Positions 36,912 through 49,096 of a DNA stretch of 64,000 nucleotides are shown here, piece after piece. Origin of the DNA: Avena insularis. Taxonomy: Eukaryota > Streptophyta > Magnoliopsida > Poales > Poaceae. The notes under the pieces were generated by a model. That model had not been told where the DNA came from and ran no database searches. It saw only the letters and a program-made list of their open reading frames with translations. Position 1 is the first letter of the stretch, and every line of letters starts with the position of its first letter. A program made the translations under genes and the position numbers. The stretch is taken from positions 471,951,796 through 472,015,795 of the forward strand of contig CM042686.1 of assembly GCA_023614405.1 (NCBI GenBank), given 5' to 3'.

Positions 36912-37700
36912 AGGCTTATCCCAACGAGTTAGTAGTAGGTTATAGGATGACCAATTGATTTAGGAAAGTTAACAAAGTTACTAAGAAAGCTTTACCATTT
37001 TATTGATCAAATGTTAGTGAAAGGAATTGTCGATAACAGCTTGTGCATAGTTCAGCTGATGGATACATCGTTTCTTCAAAGCGTAACATTAGTCATAGAC
37101 TCAAAGAAAAAACTACTTACATGCCCTTATGGACTACTATGATATAGGCGATGCCTTTTGGTTTATGTAATGACTCTGCTACTTTTCAAAGATGCATGTG
37201 CTATTTCATGGTTATTTGTGAGAAATTGTGGAAGTATTCATGGATGAGTTCTCCGTCCATCATGGAACTTTTCTTAATTGTCTATAACCTTGATAAAGTA
37301 CTTTGTCGAAGTAGTGAAGAAAAGTAATCTTGTTCTTAATTGGAGAAATGGCACTTCATGGTGAATGAAGGGATTTACTTGGACACATGGTTTGGAAAGA
37401 GGCATAGAAGTGATAGAATAAAGTTGAGGCAATTGAGAAAATGCTCCTTCCAAGAGATATCAAATGGTATTAAGTAGTTATCCTTGGTCATGCTGGTTTA
37501 TAAAGGTTTATTAAAGATTTTCTAAGATATCGAAACCCTCCTCAATCTTCTTCAAAAAGATGTACCCTTATTCACTCTCTTGATGATGATTGTAACAGCG
37601 GCTTTTAAAACCTAAAGAAGGCTTTAACCATCTGCTCTTCTCAACCAGACAGCAATGGGGTTTACCCTTTGAAATAATGTGTGATGCTAGATTCTATTGG
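36912..37700 (+). pseudogene. Reverse transcriptase of Gypsy element G (Athila type)
   Basis: Broken plus-strand frames carry clear Athila-lineage RT signatures: VVGYRM at about 36930-36950, MPFGLCNDSATFQRCMC at 37151-37201, VFMDEFSV at 37234-37257 and a LNWRKWHF-like block at 37340-37365. The catalytic pair, normally FMDD, reads FMDE here. Near 37660-37680 PFEIMCDA marks the beginning of the RNase H. Family assignment follows conserved plant Ty3/Gypsy pol motifs. Confidence 0.82.
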
Positions 37701-39350
37701 TGCATGTCCTCAATAGCTAGATAAGAAGTTAAATGTTAATTATGCTTAGTAAGACTTTGACAACTCTCAAAGGAATTATGATCTAATTGTAAAAAGAATT
37801 TTGCATGTGCTTTAAGTTGTGATAAGTTTATAGCCTTATATTGTCGACTCAAAAGTTACCATTCATAAGCATTATTATTAGTACCATATTAAGAATAGAT
37901 GCTAAGCCTGGTCTTGACACGTTGGTGATGGGGAAAGTCACTTTTAAGTGACCTACATATTGTAGTATAGGAAAGGCTTTGAAAATCTTGTAGTTGATAA
38001 TTTATCTGATTGGAAAACATTTCTTTGATCCCATGCAAGTTAACCAAGTTTCCAAATGACCCGAGTAAGGCGTAAGCTCACATGGGAGCCCTTGGTATCA
38101 TGATTATCACTTTATTGTAATCTACATTTGCTTTCCAACTTTCCTTTTTGAAAAAGAAAGAAGTTGAAGTTTCTTTATTTTTTGAGGCATTATTTTGGGA
38201 TGACCCACATATAAAAGAAGGAGTGGTTGGCTATCTAAGAGCGTTCCTTGTTTCTGACAAGGAAATTATGGAATTTCATGAAGTGCCTAAGTGAGACATC
38301 ATCGAAATCAAAGACAGAATTTATTAAAAGGTGCTCAATCAAGTTTCTACCGCTACCCTTTGAAAGATGCGAAAATTTGTTATTACTTTGATGAGTGTCA
38401 TGTTGGAATATTTCTTAAGGACTGTGAAATGCCGATGAATACTCTCTAGTTATCGAGATCCTTCGACATTTTGTGATTTGACTTTATGGGTCCTTTTTCC
38501 TTCTCGAAATGTTATACTCATATTCTTCATACTGCGATTATGTTAAGTGGTAGAAGCCACTAATCTTTTTGAAGTTGAGAGACCCTTCTAAAATGCTTAA
38601 GGATTTTATCTTTCCTAGGTTTGAGTGCCATGTACCTTAAAACCATATTAGGGTTCTCATTTACACTTCACGGTGGTTTTAGATAATGCCTGATATGATG
38701 TTAATTACGTAATTGCTTAGTATTATCATCCCAACTAGTGGAGCAAGGATACTGCAAAGAAATTAATCCATCTGCAATGGAGAAGATCGTGTTAACAGAT
38801 CTAGAAAAATTTGGGCTTAAACGTTGACACGATGCTTTATGTTGCATATCTTGCAAGCTTATAAAACCTTGTATGGGAATGTCAAAAAATGGTTTATGGG
38901 AAAGCTTGTCACCTTCCTTTTAGGAATTAGAACACAAAGCTTATTTGGGGAGTTAAAGCTTAATAGAGCAGCTTTTGGTGAAAAAAGATTATTGACTTAA
39001 GTTAGTTGGATGAATGGAGGACTAAGATATGCAGGGGACTCTTTAAGGCAAAAGAAAAAGTTAAAAGATGGCATGACTAATTGGTTGCTTGGAAATCCAT
39101 GTTGTGAGGTTCTATTGTACAGGTCTCTTGTCACATTTTTCTCAGAAAACTTTCCAAATGGGAAGGACCTTTTGTTATTCAAGAGTGTATCGTTCAGAGA
39201 ACAATAAAAATTTCTTCTTTAAAAGACAACACTTACTGAGGTGAAGCGTCACATCCAAGCACTATATTGCTGGAGATTCTACAATGAAGATATTGATGCT
39301 ATTCAAGTTGTAACTCCAGGAAAAATTATCAAAGACCAAATTGTGACTGC
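37700..39350 (+). pseudogene. RNase H and integrase of Gypsy element G
   Basis: At 38180-38220 the frame LRHYFGMTHI corresponds to the conserved FYDLRHYFWDDPHLY-type region upstream of integrase. At 38485-38560 MGPFSFSKCYTHIL corresponds to the start of the integrase catalytic core (FMGPFP....YTHI). At 38660-38690 there is a SHFTLHGGFR-like block. At 38925-38960 ELEHKAYLGS and at 39010-39207 LRYAGDS...LLLFKSVSF cover the end of integrase (chromodomain-side linker). Frameshifts and stops separate these parts. Order RT, RNase H, integrase confirms Gypsy. Confidence 0.8.
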
Positions 39351-40888
39351 ATAGAAAATAGATCAATAGGTAATGATCTAGAAGAAGTTCCACGAAAAAA
39401 TCTCGTTATATTTTGCCATTTTATCAACAAGGATAAGCTAGAAGCAAAGAGGGCTGAAGCGAGGAGGGTGGCTCACCACCTTTGGCCCACTGGCCGCAAA
39501 GAGTGGTGGCCACCTCGGCCGTCGAATCTGACCATTTTCCTCTTGCATTTCCTTTTGTTGTAGAAACTTGAGATATATAATTGATCCCCCGAGGTTGTAT
39601 ATTGTGTTCAAAATCGTAGGATATTTCTTTTGATCTTTAAAGGTAGATCGTTATTTGGTAGCCACTATAGTTTCTCCTTGATCGGTGAATATTACTCATG
39701 GGTATATCATCAACCCATACAGTTAAGTTGATAAAGGGCTGCCTTAAGATGGAGGAGAAAGTTCGGCCCTAGGTGAAAAAGATGGATACAGCCACTTTGA
39801 TCAGTCTTTAAGTACTAAGGAGATGGCCCATGAATGGATATCATCATAAGATTTGTTCACAACTCATTTCAATGAGCATACCAATAAATCTTGGCTATAG
39901 ATGAAATTTCTCACTCAACAACACCAACCAAGCTTCAAGCACAGCTCTAGCATGGTAATCAAAATTGTGAAATCTGAGGTTAGGTTTAACATAAGTGCTA
40001 CCTGCAAGTTTAAAGGCGTTTGAGACTTGATGTCCTTTTTGATGGTGGGACCCTTTACCTAAGTCGGACAATGATCTAAGAATACAGACTACCAGCCTTT
40101 TGAAGTAATTCATTAACAGTTTTGGCATCCTTTTCTTTGTTAGGAAAATGCTTAGTCTTGTCAATCACTATTTATCTATCTTTTTACCTTTTAGTAGAGT
40201 CATATCATGAATAGAAGTTATCATCGTGGATGATTTGGTATTTGTAAGTCCCCTCTCTGCGTTAGATATCTCTATCCAACTTAGTGTGAGTTGCGCAACT
40301 TTATGGAATATTAATGAGACCTTATCATTTCATGTTTTAGCATATCTTATATTAGTTTTCAATTCATGGTTATATAGATTGATATTGTCGTTAGTATTGT
40401 ATCACTTTGGGATCATTGAGTTTTGTTTTGGAAAACGAATGATATAATTGCACTTTTACTTTTAGTTGAGTCGGTAAACCTATTCCCTTCTACCTCACAA
40501 GTATTTTGAGTTGTTGTGTATTCATTCATATGATGATTTATTCAATCATGTTTCTTATGTTCCTTGCTTTGCACATTTGCTCTTATCTTAGTGAATACTA
40601 ATTTGAAAGCTATCATTGAAAACCCTTTATGTGTGAACTCCGCAAATTGTCAACTATTCTTGACCAAGAGCTAAGTTTGCCATTACCAATTGTTATTTAC
40701 TTTATGTATCTTTATTGTGTTTCCTTTACTTGTGCAAGTTAAGTTATATAATAGTGAGTTGTCTTCTATTATGATTTATGTATTGATGAATGTGATGCTT
40801 CTTGTCCGTATTCTTTTATCGACTCTTCACTCCATAAACTTGAGGTCATGTTTATTGAGCTCAGTTTTCGCTTGGGGACAAGCGAAGT
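39351..40888 (+). other. 3' non-pol region of element G
   Basis: Long region between integrase and LTR, as is usual in Athila-type elements (some carry an env-like frame there). I see no convincing frame on the plus strand. A minus-strand 89-codon frame (39895-40164) and a hydrophobic plus-strand frame (40690-40941) have no recognised relatives. The sequence from about 40600 onward (ending GCTTGGGGACAAGCGAAG, then CTAAGCTTAGGGGAG) is the standard 3' untranslated sequence of this Gypsy group. Confidence 0.6.
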
Positions 40889-40904
40889 CTAAGCTTAGGG
40901 GAGT
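40889..40904 (+). other. Polypurine tract of element G
   Basis: CTAAGCTTAGGGGAGT adjoins TGATACGTCC, the Gypsy LTR start. The AGGGGAG core is purine-rich, as required for plus-strand priming. Confidence 0.65.
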
Positions 40905-42339
40905 TGATACGTCCATTTTGCATCACTATTCTATATCATAATTCTTGTTATTCATTGATATATTTCATATTAAGATGATACTTATGTTATTTCATCTGTT
41001 TTGCATGGTTGATGACTTTTGGAGCATGGACCCATTGATCGAGGATTCGATGGAAAAGATGTTTGGAGGCAAAATTTGAAGATTAGAAAATCCGGAAAAT
41101 ACATGGAAAATTCTATTTTTCCGTAAGACGAAGATTGCGGAAGGGGAGTGGAGATGGGCCACAGGGGCCCACACCACCCCTGGCGAGCAGCCCTAGGCGC
41201 CACAGTGGTGTGGCCACCCTGGCCCACTCCAGGATCTCCCCTTTGGCGTATATTATCCCCGCAAAACCCTAATACCTGGGGAGCGACCATAGAAAGATTC
41301 CACCGCCTCTGTGGGCGGAAAACACCAAGAGAGAAAGATCTCTCCGGTGAGCAGAATTCCCCATCAACACCACCATCAAGCTGGACTTCGGGATCATCAT
41401 CATCATCATCATCACCACCATCATCTCCACGCACCATCATCACCACTCCATACGCTAACAATTGGGTTGAATCTTGCATAGTTCTTAGGAAACTTTCCGG
41501 TGTTGATTACTCCTTGTAGTTGATGCTATTGTGAACCATTGAATTATCGTTTATGTTCAGATTATTTACATCATTATATCATCTCTGATTGATCCATGAT
41601 GTCTTGTAGAGTGATTCGTTTTGTTCTTGAGCATGTGGGAAGTCATGTTGTTAATAATTGGAATTGTGTTGAAAATTCCAATAGTTTGATATTTAAGTTG
41701 TGGTGTACACTTCTAGGTAATTGTCATGTGAGAGCGTGGAAACTTCATGATACTTCACCTATATGGACCCTGAGGGAATGCATTGTATTTGGCTACCTAA
41801 TGCATTAGGGGTTATGGGAGTAATGACTTCATGAACCCGTTGAAACCATTACACAAGGGCGTGGTCTTGGAGTTTAAAGTTATTGATTTAAGTTTCTACC
41901 TTAATTACTTTCTTGTACTTACGGATGATTGCAAGGGGTATAATCACAAGTGTGCTTATTTAGTCCTAGGAAAATTGATTACATTAACCGAGTTGACCCA
42001 TACGAAACGCATAAACTAAAGAAGATTAATCAATTATATGAAGGCGAAAGCATGCCAGCGATATTCATGTGTCAATCTAGAGCGTTTGGTCATCTTAAGT
42101 AATACTGGCAAACGTCCTTTTCTTCGCAAAGAAGAATTGGGCCACTTGCCTGCGTCTATTTATTATTTGCTAGTACTGCGCATTTGCCCTTTGTCAAAAA
42201 CCCTAAAATCCGTTTGCTTTAAGTACTTTACGGAAGATTCTTGCTCCATACCACTCATCTGACACCATACTGCTCCTCGTTAGGTTCGATTGCTCTTATA
42301 TCAAAAATCTTTGCGATACACTATACTTGTGGGTCATCA
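40905..42339 (+). mobile_element. 3' LTR of Gypsy element G
   Basis: It starts TGATACGTCCATTTTGCATC and ends TTGTGGGTCATCA, 1435 bp with TGAT/ATCA inverted ends. This start is shared by Sabrina/WHAM/BAGY-2-like Triticeae families (from memory). It includes an ATC microsatellite at 41393-41414. The 165-codon minus-strand frame at 40982-41479 includes an Asp run produced by that microsatellite and is not a gene. Confidence 0.85.
41393..41414 (+). repeat. (ATC)n microsatellite in the LTR of G
   Basis: Seven tandem ATC/CAT units followed by imperfect CACCATCATC units up to about 41450. It gives poly-Ser or poly-Asp in overlapping frames. Confidence 0.85.
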
Positions 42340-43016
42340 TGGACCGACGATTTGATTGTGTCCAACATTGAGTGTTGAGAGACCTCACGTGAGCACGCAT
42401 TGTAATCCAAACTAGATGGATAAGCGGCCGCTTCGCTATTGGCATATATCATCTACAAATGTTCTCATCTATGCCGCCATACCATAACATGTTAGAGATT
42501 TACAGATCTTGTTTAACACACGTGATCTAAACCGATCGGTCTTCCCTCAGTAGTCAAACATACAATTTGGAGGAACTACTATAAAACATTATTGCTTAAA
42601 TTTGGAACCTTAAAAACGCATATCTAGAACAAATAAATATATGAAAACATGGATATGTTATGGTCCATCTCGATTAACTTCGGAGATAGAATTTTCCGTA
42701 AAGAATTGCAACATACATTACGCATCAATGTAGAGATCCGCCTTGTCTTCATGCTTCTTTGGGGTCTAGCAATCATGAGTTGTGCACCTTAAATTGGTTT
42801 ACGCCTATATACATAGCAACCCGAAAGATGCAGATAGACAAAGCGTTTCCACTTACAAAACAAACTAATACAAACCTTATTTTTACATTGCTTAAGTTGG
42901 ATAACAAAGTAAGGGCATTACAACATACTATATCATAAGAAATGACACCGTACATAATTAAAGGTTTACCTAATACAGGAAAACGATCGTACTACTATGT
43001 ATCTTCTAGGACATGT
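42340..43016. other. Unassigned sequence between LTRs
   Basis: No reading frame above 60 codons and no recognised repeat. It follows the G LTR directly, so it may be the original target DNA of G or another old element. Confidence 0.4.
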
Positions 43017-44356
43017 TGTTGGGCTACGCAGAGATGAACAAACTTTTTTTCTACGCGTACTCCCAAGATCTAGCTCAGGCGATAGGCCACAAGATTATCA
43101 CTAGACGCTAAATGCGGAACTTGATGTAGCACGTCAAGCAGGCCGAACGATTCCCGCATTGCAACTCCCTACGGATCCCACGAACTCTTCCAGAGGATCC
43201 CAACAAACTCCTCATCTCCCGATTAATGATGAAAGCGTCTCTAATGAAGTATCCACATATGGGGAAAGGCTTGAAGCGGATAGTTGCTAGATCATGTCAG
43301 CCCAAAATGGGAGTGGAGAAAGTGATGACTGAAATTAGGGACCTCTCTTGTCCCTTCCTTATGCACTCCTAGCTGGGCTTCAGCGCTTGAGCCTCATCTG
43401 AACAAATATTCAATCTCCACATGGATCCGTCTGGGCTCCTTACATAGGTGTGTGACCCATATGGGTTCACGTACACCTGAACCTGACGTGTTCTCCTCCT
43501 AAGTTTCCGTCATGGCCTTGAGTCTAACTCCACCCTTGGTACTTGATCTCAAGTCGATAGATTGTAGGGCCTCACAGCAAGGCGTGCCAACTCCCAAGTC
43601 TTAAATACAAGTCTAAAGACGAACCTTTCCAATGTGACTTTTCGTCTAAGTCCTTTTGCCTCATGATATACCTATATTAAGCTATGGTAGTTGACATCCA
43701 TTTAATAGCTCAGCTTTCTCTTCTCGTTTCATGATGTCACGATTTTAGGTAACACTTGATCCCGACTCCTTAGTTAACACTTAACTAGTAGCGCATGACC
43801 ATGCTTCGAAGCATAATATCACACAAGAGGGCTCATACAATATCTCCATTTACTGGAGAGCCGTCCATCTTGATAACCCATGTCCATGACTTGATTCATA
43901 ACCAACCCGAACTCTACGCTATAACTACCCATTTCTGCAGACAACATTTGATGAATCTAATTACGATCCTGGCTTCGGTTCATGAAGTCTGTAGGTCCAA
44001 AAGATTCCATTGCTTGAGGCGCAAATGATAACATGCTCATTGCATCTCAACTATGGGTCAAAAGCGACTAAGCTAAACTCTTTATGCTCCCGAATCCTTG
44101 TAAGTGAAATAGCATCACCATACTCTTGACAAGTGGGCGTATCATTAGCCTCTTACACATTGGTCTAAGTTGTGTGTCCGGCCTTAATGACCAAGGACAA
44201 TCTAGTATGAACAATCTGAATATATGGTTCACAAGCTGAATCAAATGTTCCAATGATATACATCGAAATGTTCATACAAGAACCCAATTCTGTTACTTTA
44301 TAAATACTTTAGGAAATATCATCATACATGATTGCACATGGGGCATATTCCCAACA
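43017..44356 (-). mobile_element. Solo Copia LTR K
   Basis: The minus strand starts TGTTGGGAATATGCCCC at 44356 and ends GCGTAGCCCAACA at 43017: 1340 bp, TG...CA ends with TGTTGGG/CCCAACA inverted repeats. The flanks show neither a primer binding site nor a polypurine tract, so only one LTR is left. Flanking pentamers CATGT and CAAAT agree at three of five positions, a possible eroded target duplication. The overlapping 60-77 codon frames are not genes. Confidence 0.75.
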
Positions 44357-44506
44357 CAAATACCACAAAATTGAGGTTTTACCACTGCGCACAAAAGAGC
44401 TCACAGCACTACCCGATATGAGCGATTCGTCGAGCACAACCAAAAGATTCTACCTAAACCAGGCGAGACCACGATACAAAGAACTTCACCGATATTATGC
44501 CCACGA

Positions 44507-44851
44507 TCAATAAGCAATACCAATTGTTGGGTATCCGCCAACTACTTTGGTGTTTTTGACCTCTTGGAAGGATACCCGCCAGGTTTGGAGTGAATTAAGC
44601 AAAATTGACTTCTTCCATAGTTTCCTGTAAGATATGTTTAGTGCTCCTTTTGGAGTTGCCGACAAAGCTTGGTTGATGGTTAAACAAAACTGAAAATATA
44701 CACACATGAACAACAAAAGGTAATCTGCACTCGTAATTTGGGGAGTACACAAAGCAGACTCCAGTATATCATCATCACCAAAATAGTTCTTCTGCGACAC
44801 CACATAATACAGTTCTGCTTCCAGCAGCACAAATACCAAACCAAACATCAT
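44507..44851 (-). pseudogene. Unidentified gene-like reading frame
   Basis: This 114-codon minus-strand frame has protein-like composition in its first half (LEAELYYVVSQKNYFGDDD, then ESALCTPQITSADY) and differs from the retroelement frames nearby. A stretch at residues 45-58 (LLLFMCVYFQFC) looks like translated intron sequence, as it ends TTTCAG on the DNA level (44690-44696). I do not recognise the family and give no function. It sits at the start of a low-repeat interval, next to the solo LTR K. It could be an exon of a degraded host gene or a chance frame. Confidence 0.3.
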
Positions 44852-46121
44852 AAGTGTTGGGAAAATATGTCTATTTACTAGAATACAATATAACTAAATC
44901 AAAAAAATGATAATCCATACCATTCTGGACTTCCCGATTAACAATCAGTTAAACATCGACACCATCCCACCATCTAGAAATATGTTGATGCTTACCTCAA
45001 ATGGCTTAAGTCTGGACACTACTCTGCAACACTGCTGAGGATGCACTCTAATAGTTTAAGCGTGCATGAATATTCAACCAAATCTTTGGATGATAGACTT
45101 AAAGATTATAATTAGTTTCTTATTTATTGATTCTACTTAGCAAGTTTGACCATTGATTAAAGGCAAGCCACCCTATTTTACAGGCATTGTGCACGGTTAG
45201 GTGTGGTGTAAATGAAAGTAATTTTGATGCCAATGGTACACAAGAGTTTATTTATGCTTCTGGAAACTTTGAAAAGTTTATTTTAAGACGCATACATGGT
45301 AATATAGTTCTTAAATCAGAGTGAATAAGATTCTCAAGATTACACTTATGGACAACAACAATTTTATCTTATAAATAATGTTATTCTATATAATGCTCAA
45401 TAATTAATTAGCATAACTCATAAATTTTAACTTTAATAATCGTCAATAGGACTGAGAGTAGCTTTACAAATAGGAACCTGCACAAATAAATATATATGGG
45501 CAATCAGAATATAATTAAAGAAATACCAAAAAACAAAAAAATAAAAGGAAAGTATAGAGATGACCGTTTTCCTTATGGCCTTGAAGGAGTTTAATGTGAG
45601 GGCAGCAGTATAATTTTTTCATCAAAAGCAACAATATGAATGGCTAGACAAATGGCTCAACAATTCGATGGCATTGTTGCCTTAAATATTCTACTTTGCA
45701 TAAAAAAGGTATAGAAGAAACCATCGATAGATCATCAATAAGATTTTGGTAAAAGTTGTATTGTTTAGATGATGACAAATGGACATAACAATTTTGGAAT
45801 TTAGTTGTACTGCGATCGTATCGTAATATTATATACTACATTGATAGTCCTAGCTTGCTTGAAAGAGACCTTAGATATATGAAGACTAAGTCGTACGTAC
45901 GGATCTGTATAAACTGAAATTATCGATTCTTCTAAATGATGTAAATTGACGAACACCTAACAGGAAAAGAAAAAAATTGAGGAAACAAACTAGGCTAAGC
46001 CTGGATGGACCCAACACACGACAGATTTGAAACAGAACTTTGGTTCCTGAACACTTGAGAAAACCAGCAGAAAGGTGTACTCAGAGAGCCCACTATGGCG
46101 GCCGCGCTTTTAGTCTGCCAT
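44852..46121. other. AT-rich low-copy sequence, no gene seen
   Basis: No frame worth calling. It is AT-rich around 45360-45570. A CGTACGTACG tract lies at 45892-45901. It ends at the solo LTR I, with GCGGCCGC at 46099-46106. Confidence 0.4.
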
Positions 46122-47897
46122 TGTAGGGTTTAGTCTGGTAATAAATTTTCTTACACAAACAACCCTAATGCCAGGATCTATCTATTAGTAATACAGTAAC
46201 ATGAGGATTTCACGAACTTACACTTGAATACCTAAAAGCTTTGTCAACGTTCAGGAAGCGTGGATGATATAGTCATGCCGATGCCAATCTCAGAGTCGTT
46301 CTAAACCAGACGGCTCCACGACAGTTCCACCAGCTCAATGGCCTCCGATGTCTCGAGCATTCAGGCACCACAAGTGCTGGCGCCTTGTGGGTGTCACACC
46401 TAAGCTTGATGTTTGTGATGACTCCGAGACCTAATCGGTAGAGGTTGCGAGAGTAGATCTCTGGATCAGAATGCTTGCAACCTGACGGTGCTCCAGCAGT
46501 GAAGAACACTCTTAGCACAGCCCTTCACAGTGGGGCAGCGCTCACAAGAGAGGGAGAGGAGAGCTTGGAGGGGACGCCTCGAGTCTAGGATTTATTGGGT
46601 GTGTTAGAAATCCCACTCCATATGCCCTCCACTTTATATAGAGGAGGAAAACCCCCAAAGTCCCCTTGAAAGCAGCCATGTGGGACTAAACCAAAGGCAA
46701 GGAGAGGAGGGGGGTTGGATGACCAGCATTGGTGGCTTGGCACCCCACCAGTGGCCAACCGGCCAGTAAAGAGAGCCAGCCTCCCTCCCTTTCGCTTTGA
46801 GGGTTTTTCCCATGGGCCCTTTCCCCTAAGGTTGGCCCATTAGGCATCAGGTTGCCTATTAAATTATATTTAAATTATTAAATAAATATAAATACATACT
46901 GATTCAATAATTAATATATTATATATTATTTTAATTCCCGTTGCACCAAAACTCCTTTGAGACGATGCGAATGGCGAGTCGGACTTTCCGGAACCCTTCA
47001 ATTTTGCCTTATACTTTCTTGGTGGTTCCTATGATGCGAAATGATCTCCGAGCATTGTCAACCCCTTTAGCGTGTTACCCTACGGTTTGGAAATACTCGA
47101 GATGGTAGAGATCTCTCTCAAACCAATGATCATCGGTAGGGAGCTGGATGCCCATGATGGCATCCACTTGATGACCATAATGCATTCCAAGAATCTTAAA
47201 TCGTTGAACTATTAAACATAAGTCCAATTCCCTTTGTTACTATGATACTTTGCTTGTAGAGACCTAATCAAGCCCAGCATTACCATATCGTGTTCAATCG
47301 TTACCAACAAGTATAACACCTCATTCAAGATATGCCATCCTACGTGGCCTAGTCACCTGTTTGTAGCTTATGGATGTCATGTCTCCAGTGGGCACTAGGT
47401 ATCTCTCCATCACCGGAAGAACCGATCTGCTCTTGACACACCAGGTGCTCTACATGTCCCTCTAAATGCCTAAAGACACCTTTATGATCACTGCCGTTTC
47501 ACCGAGTGGCGTTTGATCACCAGTCAAGGCTCTCGGTGGCGATGATTGATATGGTCTCGTAGTGCAGGAATTGGTTACTACGTTTTAGTCATTGTAACGG
47601 TGAACTTGGTAGCAGTTGTATTACAATTCCTGTGTTGGATATATCCATCACTTTCATTCGCTTAATAAAAATGACCCCCATTATTGATTGACATAAATAT
47701 CTATGATCGAAACATCGATCATGGAAGTTGACCAATGAACCCGATTAACACAGGGATCACTACTCTAATTGGTTTTACATATCACCCGTGTATTATTTCT
47801 ATCGATACAGTTATAGCATGATATAAAACCTGTTATAAACTTAATAAATATGCAATACTCATATTTATTATTTGCCTCCTGAGGCATATTTCCAACA
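46122..47897 (-). mobile_element. Solo Copia LTR I
   Basis: The minus strand starts TGTTGGAAATATGCCTC at 47897 and ends CAGACTAAACCCTACA at 46122: 1776 bp, within the usual size for BARE/Angela LTRs. A TATA-like TATATAAAGT is on the minus strand at 46632-46641. The AT-rich block 46860-46930 matches the U3 of element A. No primer binding site or polypurine tract adjoins. The flanking pentamers (GCCAT left, CCGAT right) are not a clear duplication. Confidence 0.8.
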
Positions 47898-48153
47898 CCG
47901 ATAACGGAGGGAGAGAAGTGTCTAGCTCTGAAATCCCGATGCGGCCATTTTGGGGTTTGGTTTTAGAAGATCCATAAACACCATTTTTCGTGCACTTGGT
48001 TAAGTTTCGCCGAAAATGGGCCAATATAATTGCTCACATCCTAGATTAACACTACAAACGCAATATACATATATATAAAAGAATAAAAGACAGAATTGCT
48101 CACACGCATCCTACAGTACCCATAAAGCCCACAACACCATGAAAATGACCAGC

Positions 48154-48390
48154 TTAGCTTCCTGACAGGCTGAACCGCATACCATTACCAAACCGGTAAC
48201 AATTAGATAATGGCACTGCGGCAAACACAAAACCACCAACACGAGCCCCTTGAAGGTGACCAAGCAGAGCAAAGGGATGGCGACACTTTCGGATCAAGCC
48301 CTGGCACATGAACACCATGAAATCAAGAGCACTGTGTAGCAGAACAGGGACCAACTTGGCCTGAATTAGATCGGATGCCTTGGTGTCCAC
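48154..48390 (-). pseudogene. Unidentified gene-like reading frame, possible 3' exon
   Basis: The 78-codon minus-strand frame is protein-like, with a hydrophobic stretch (LVPVLLHSALDFMVFMCQGL, residues 13-32) and a second one ending GGFVFAAVPLSNCYRFGNGM before the stop. It may be a membrane protein end or a remnant of a host gene. The frame stays open upstream of the first Met for a few codons. No family is recognised. It lies in low-repeat DNA right of the solo LTR I. Confidence 0.3.
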
Positions 48391-48616
48391 ACCGAGCTTA
48401 CTGCTGCCAGACGTGCAGAGCCTTTGATCTATAAGCGGCTGTTGGGGCCCGGTGGACGTGACATACTTAGGGAAGGTAGGAAGGCGTTGTTCCTATTAGG
48501 ACGACACATGGAGGGCAGATGGGTGGAGGGACGAGGAGAAGGAAGTGCATAATAAATGGAGGAGGTTAGAAGAAAGCGAAGCTGACGGGTGGTAGCGCTG
48601 ACACCTGAGTTATGAA

Positions 48617-48940
48617 TTGAGGAGATACGATAATGAAACGGTCGGAGGCGAGGCGGTGATTTTTTCACAAGCCAACGAGCGTGGGGTGACTAGTAATACT
48701 GACGAAGAGGACAATAGCCCGGCTGATTGCAATTACAATGACATGAAAATCAACAAGGTCAAAGAAAACAATGACAGCCAGACCACTACAAATAGTCTAG
48801 ATAGCTTCTTTCCAAAAGATCCTAATGGCCACCAGATGAATGCGTGGCAGGGGCTCTCAAGCTGCCTATGGATCGGCACCAGGCTTAAGTCTATAAAGAA
48901 TTACTTGTCCCCGGATTCGTTAAATCCAGATGGAATTTAG
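48617..48940 (+). pseudogene. Unidentified acidic reading frame
   Basis: This 107-codon plus-strand frame is rich in Asn, Asp, Ser and Lys (TDEEDNSPADCNYNDMKINK), so hydrophilic and probably unstructured in its first two thirds, then NAWQGLSSCLWIGTRLK. The first 17 codons may be non-coding; CTTTTTCACAAG-like sequence before ANERG could be a splice acceptor. No family recognised. Could be an exon of a host gene or a chance frame in low-copy DNA. Confidence 0.3.
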
Positions 48941-49096
48941 TCAACATTTTGCATAAACCTACTACAAGTAATTTGGACGAGAAGTAAAAATAATTAGTTA
49001 AACATCGCAAAGTTTAACAAAACTTTATATGTGAGTACAAGCGCGGATGTACGATAGGGCGTCTAGGCACATCCGGCCTACGACCCACTTCGCCTT

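Noticed and set aside
40982..41479. 165-codon minus-strand frame with a poly-Asp run
   Set aside because: The Asp run is the ATC microsatellite read in reverse, and the frame lies wholly inside the 3' LTR of element G.
44357..44361. CATGT/CAAAT as target duplication of solo LTR K
   Set aside because: Only three of five bases agree, which is weak for a 5-bp duplication.
46099..46106. GCGGCCGC (NotI site) at the edge of LTR I, considered as a cloning scar
   Set aside because: A single site with genomic-looking sequence on both sides; no vector sequence recognised. AGCGGCCGCTT also occurs at 42424, which is equally unremarkable.
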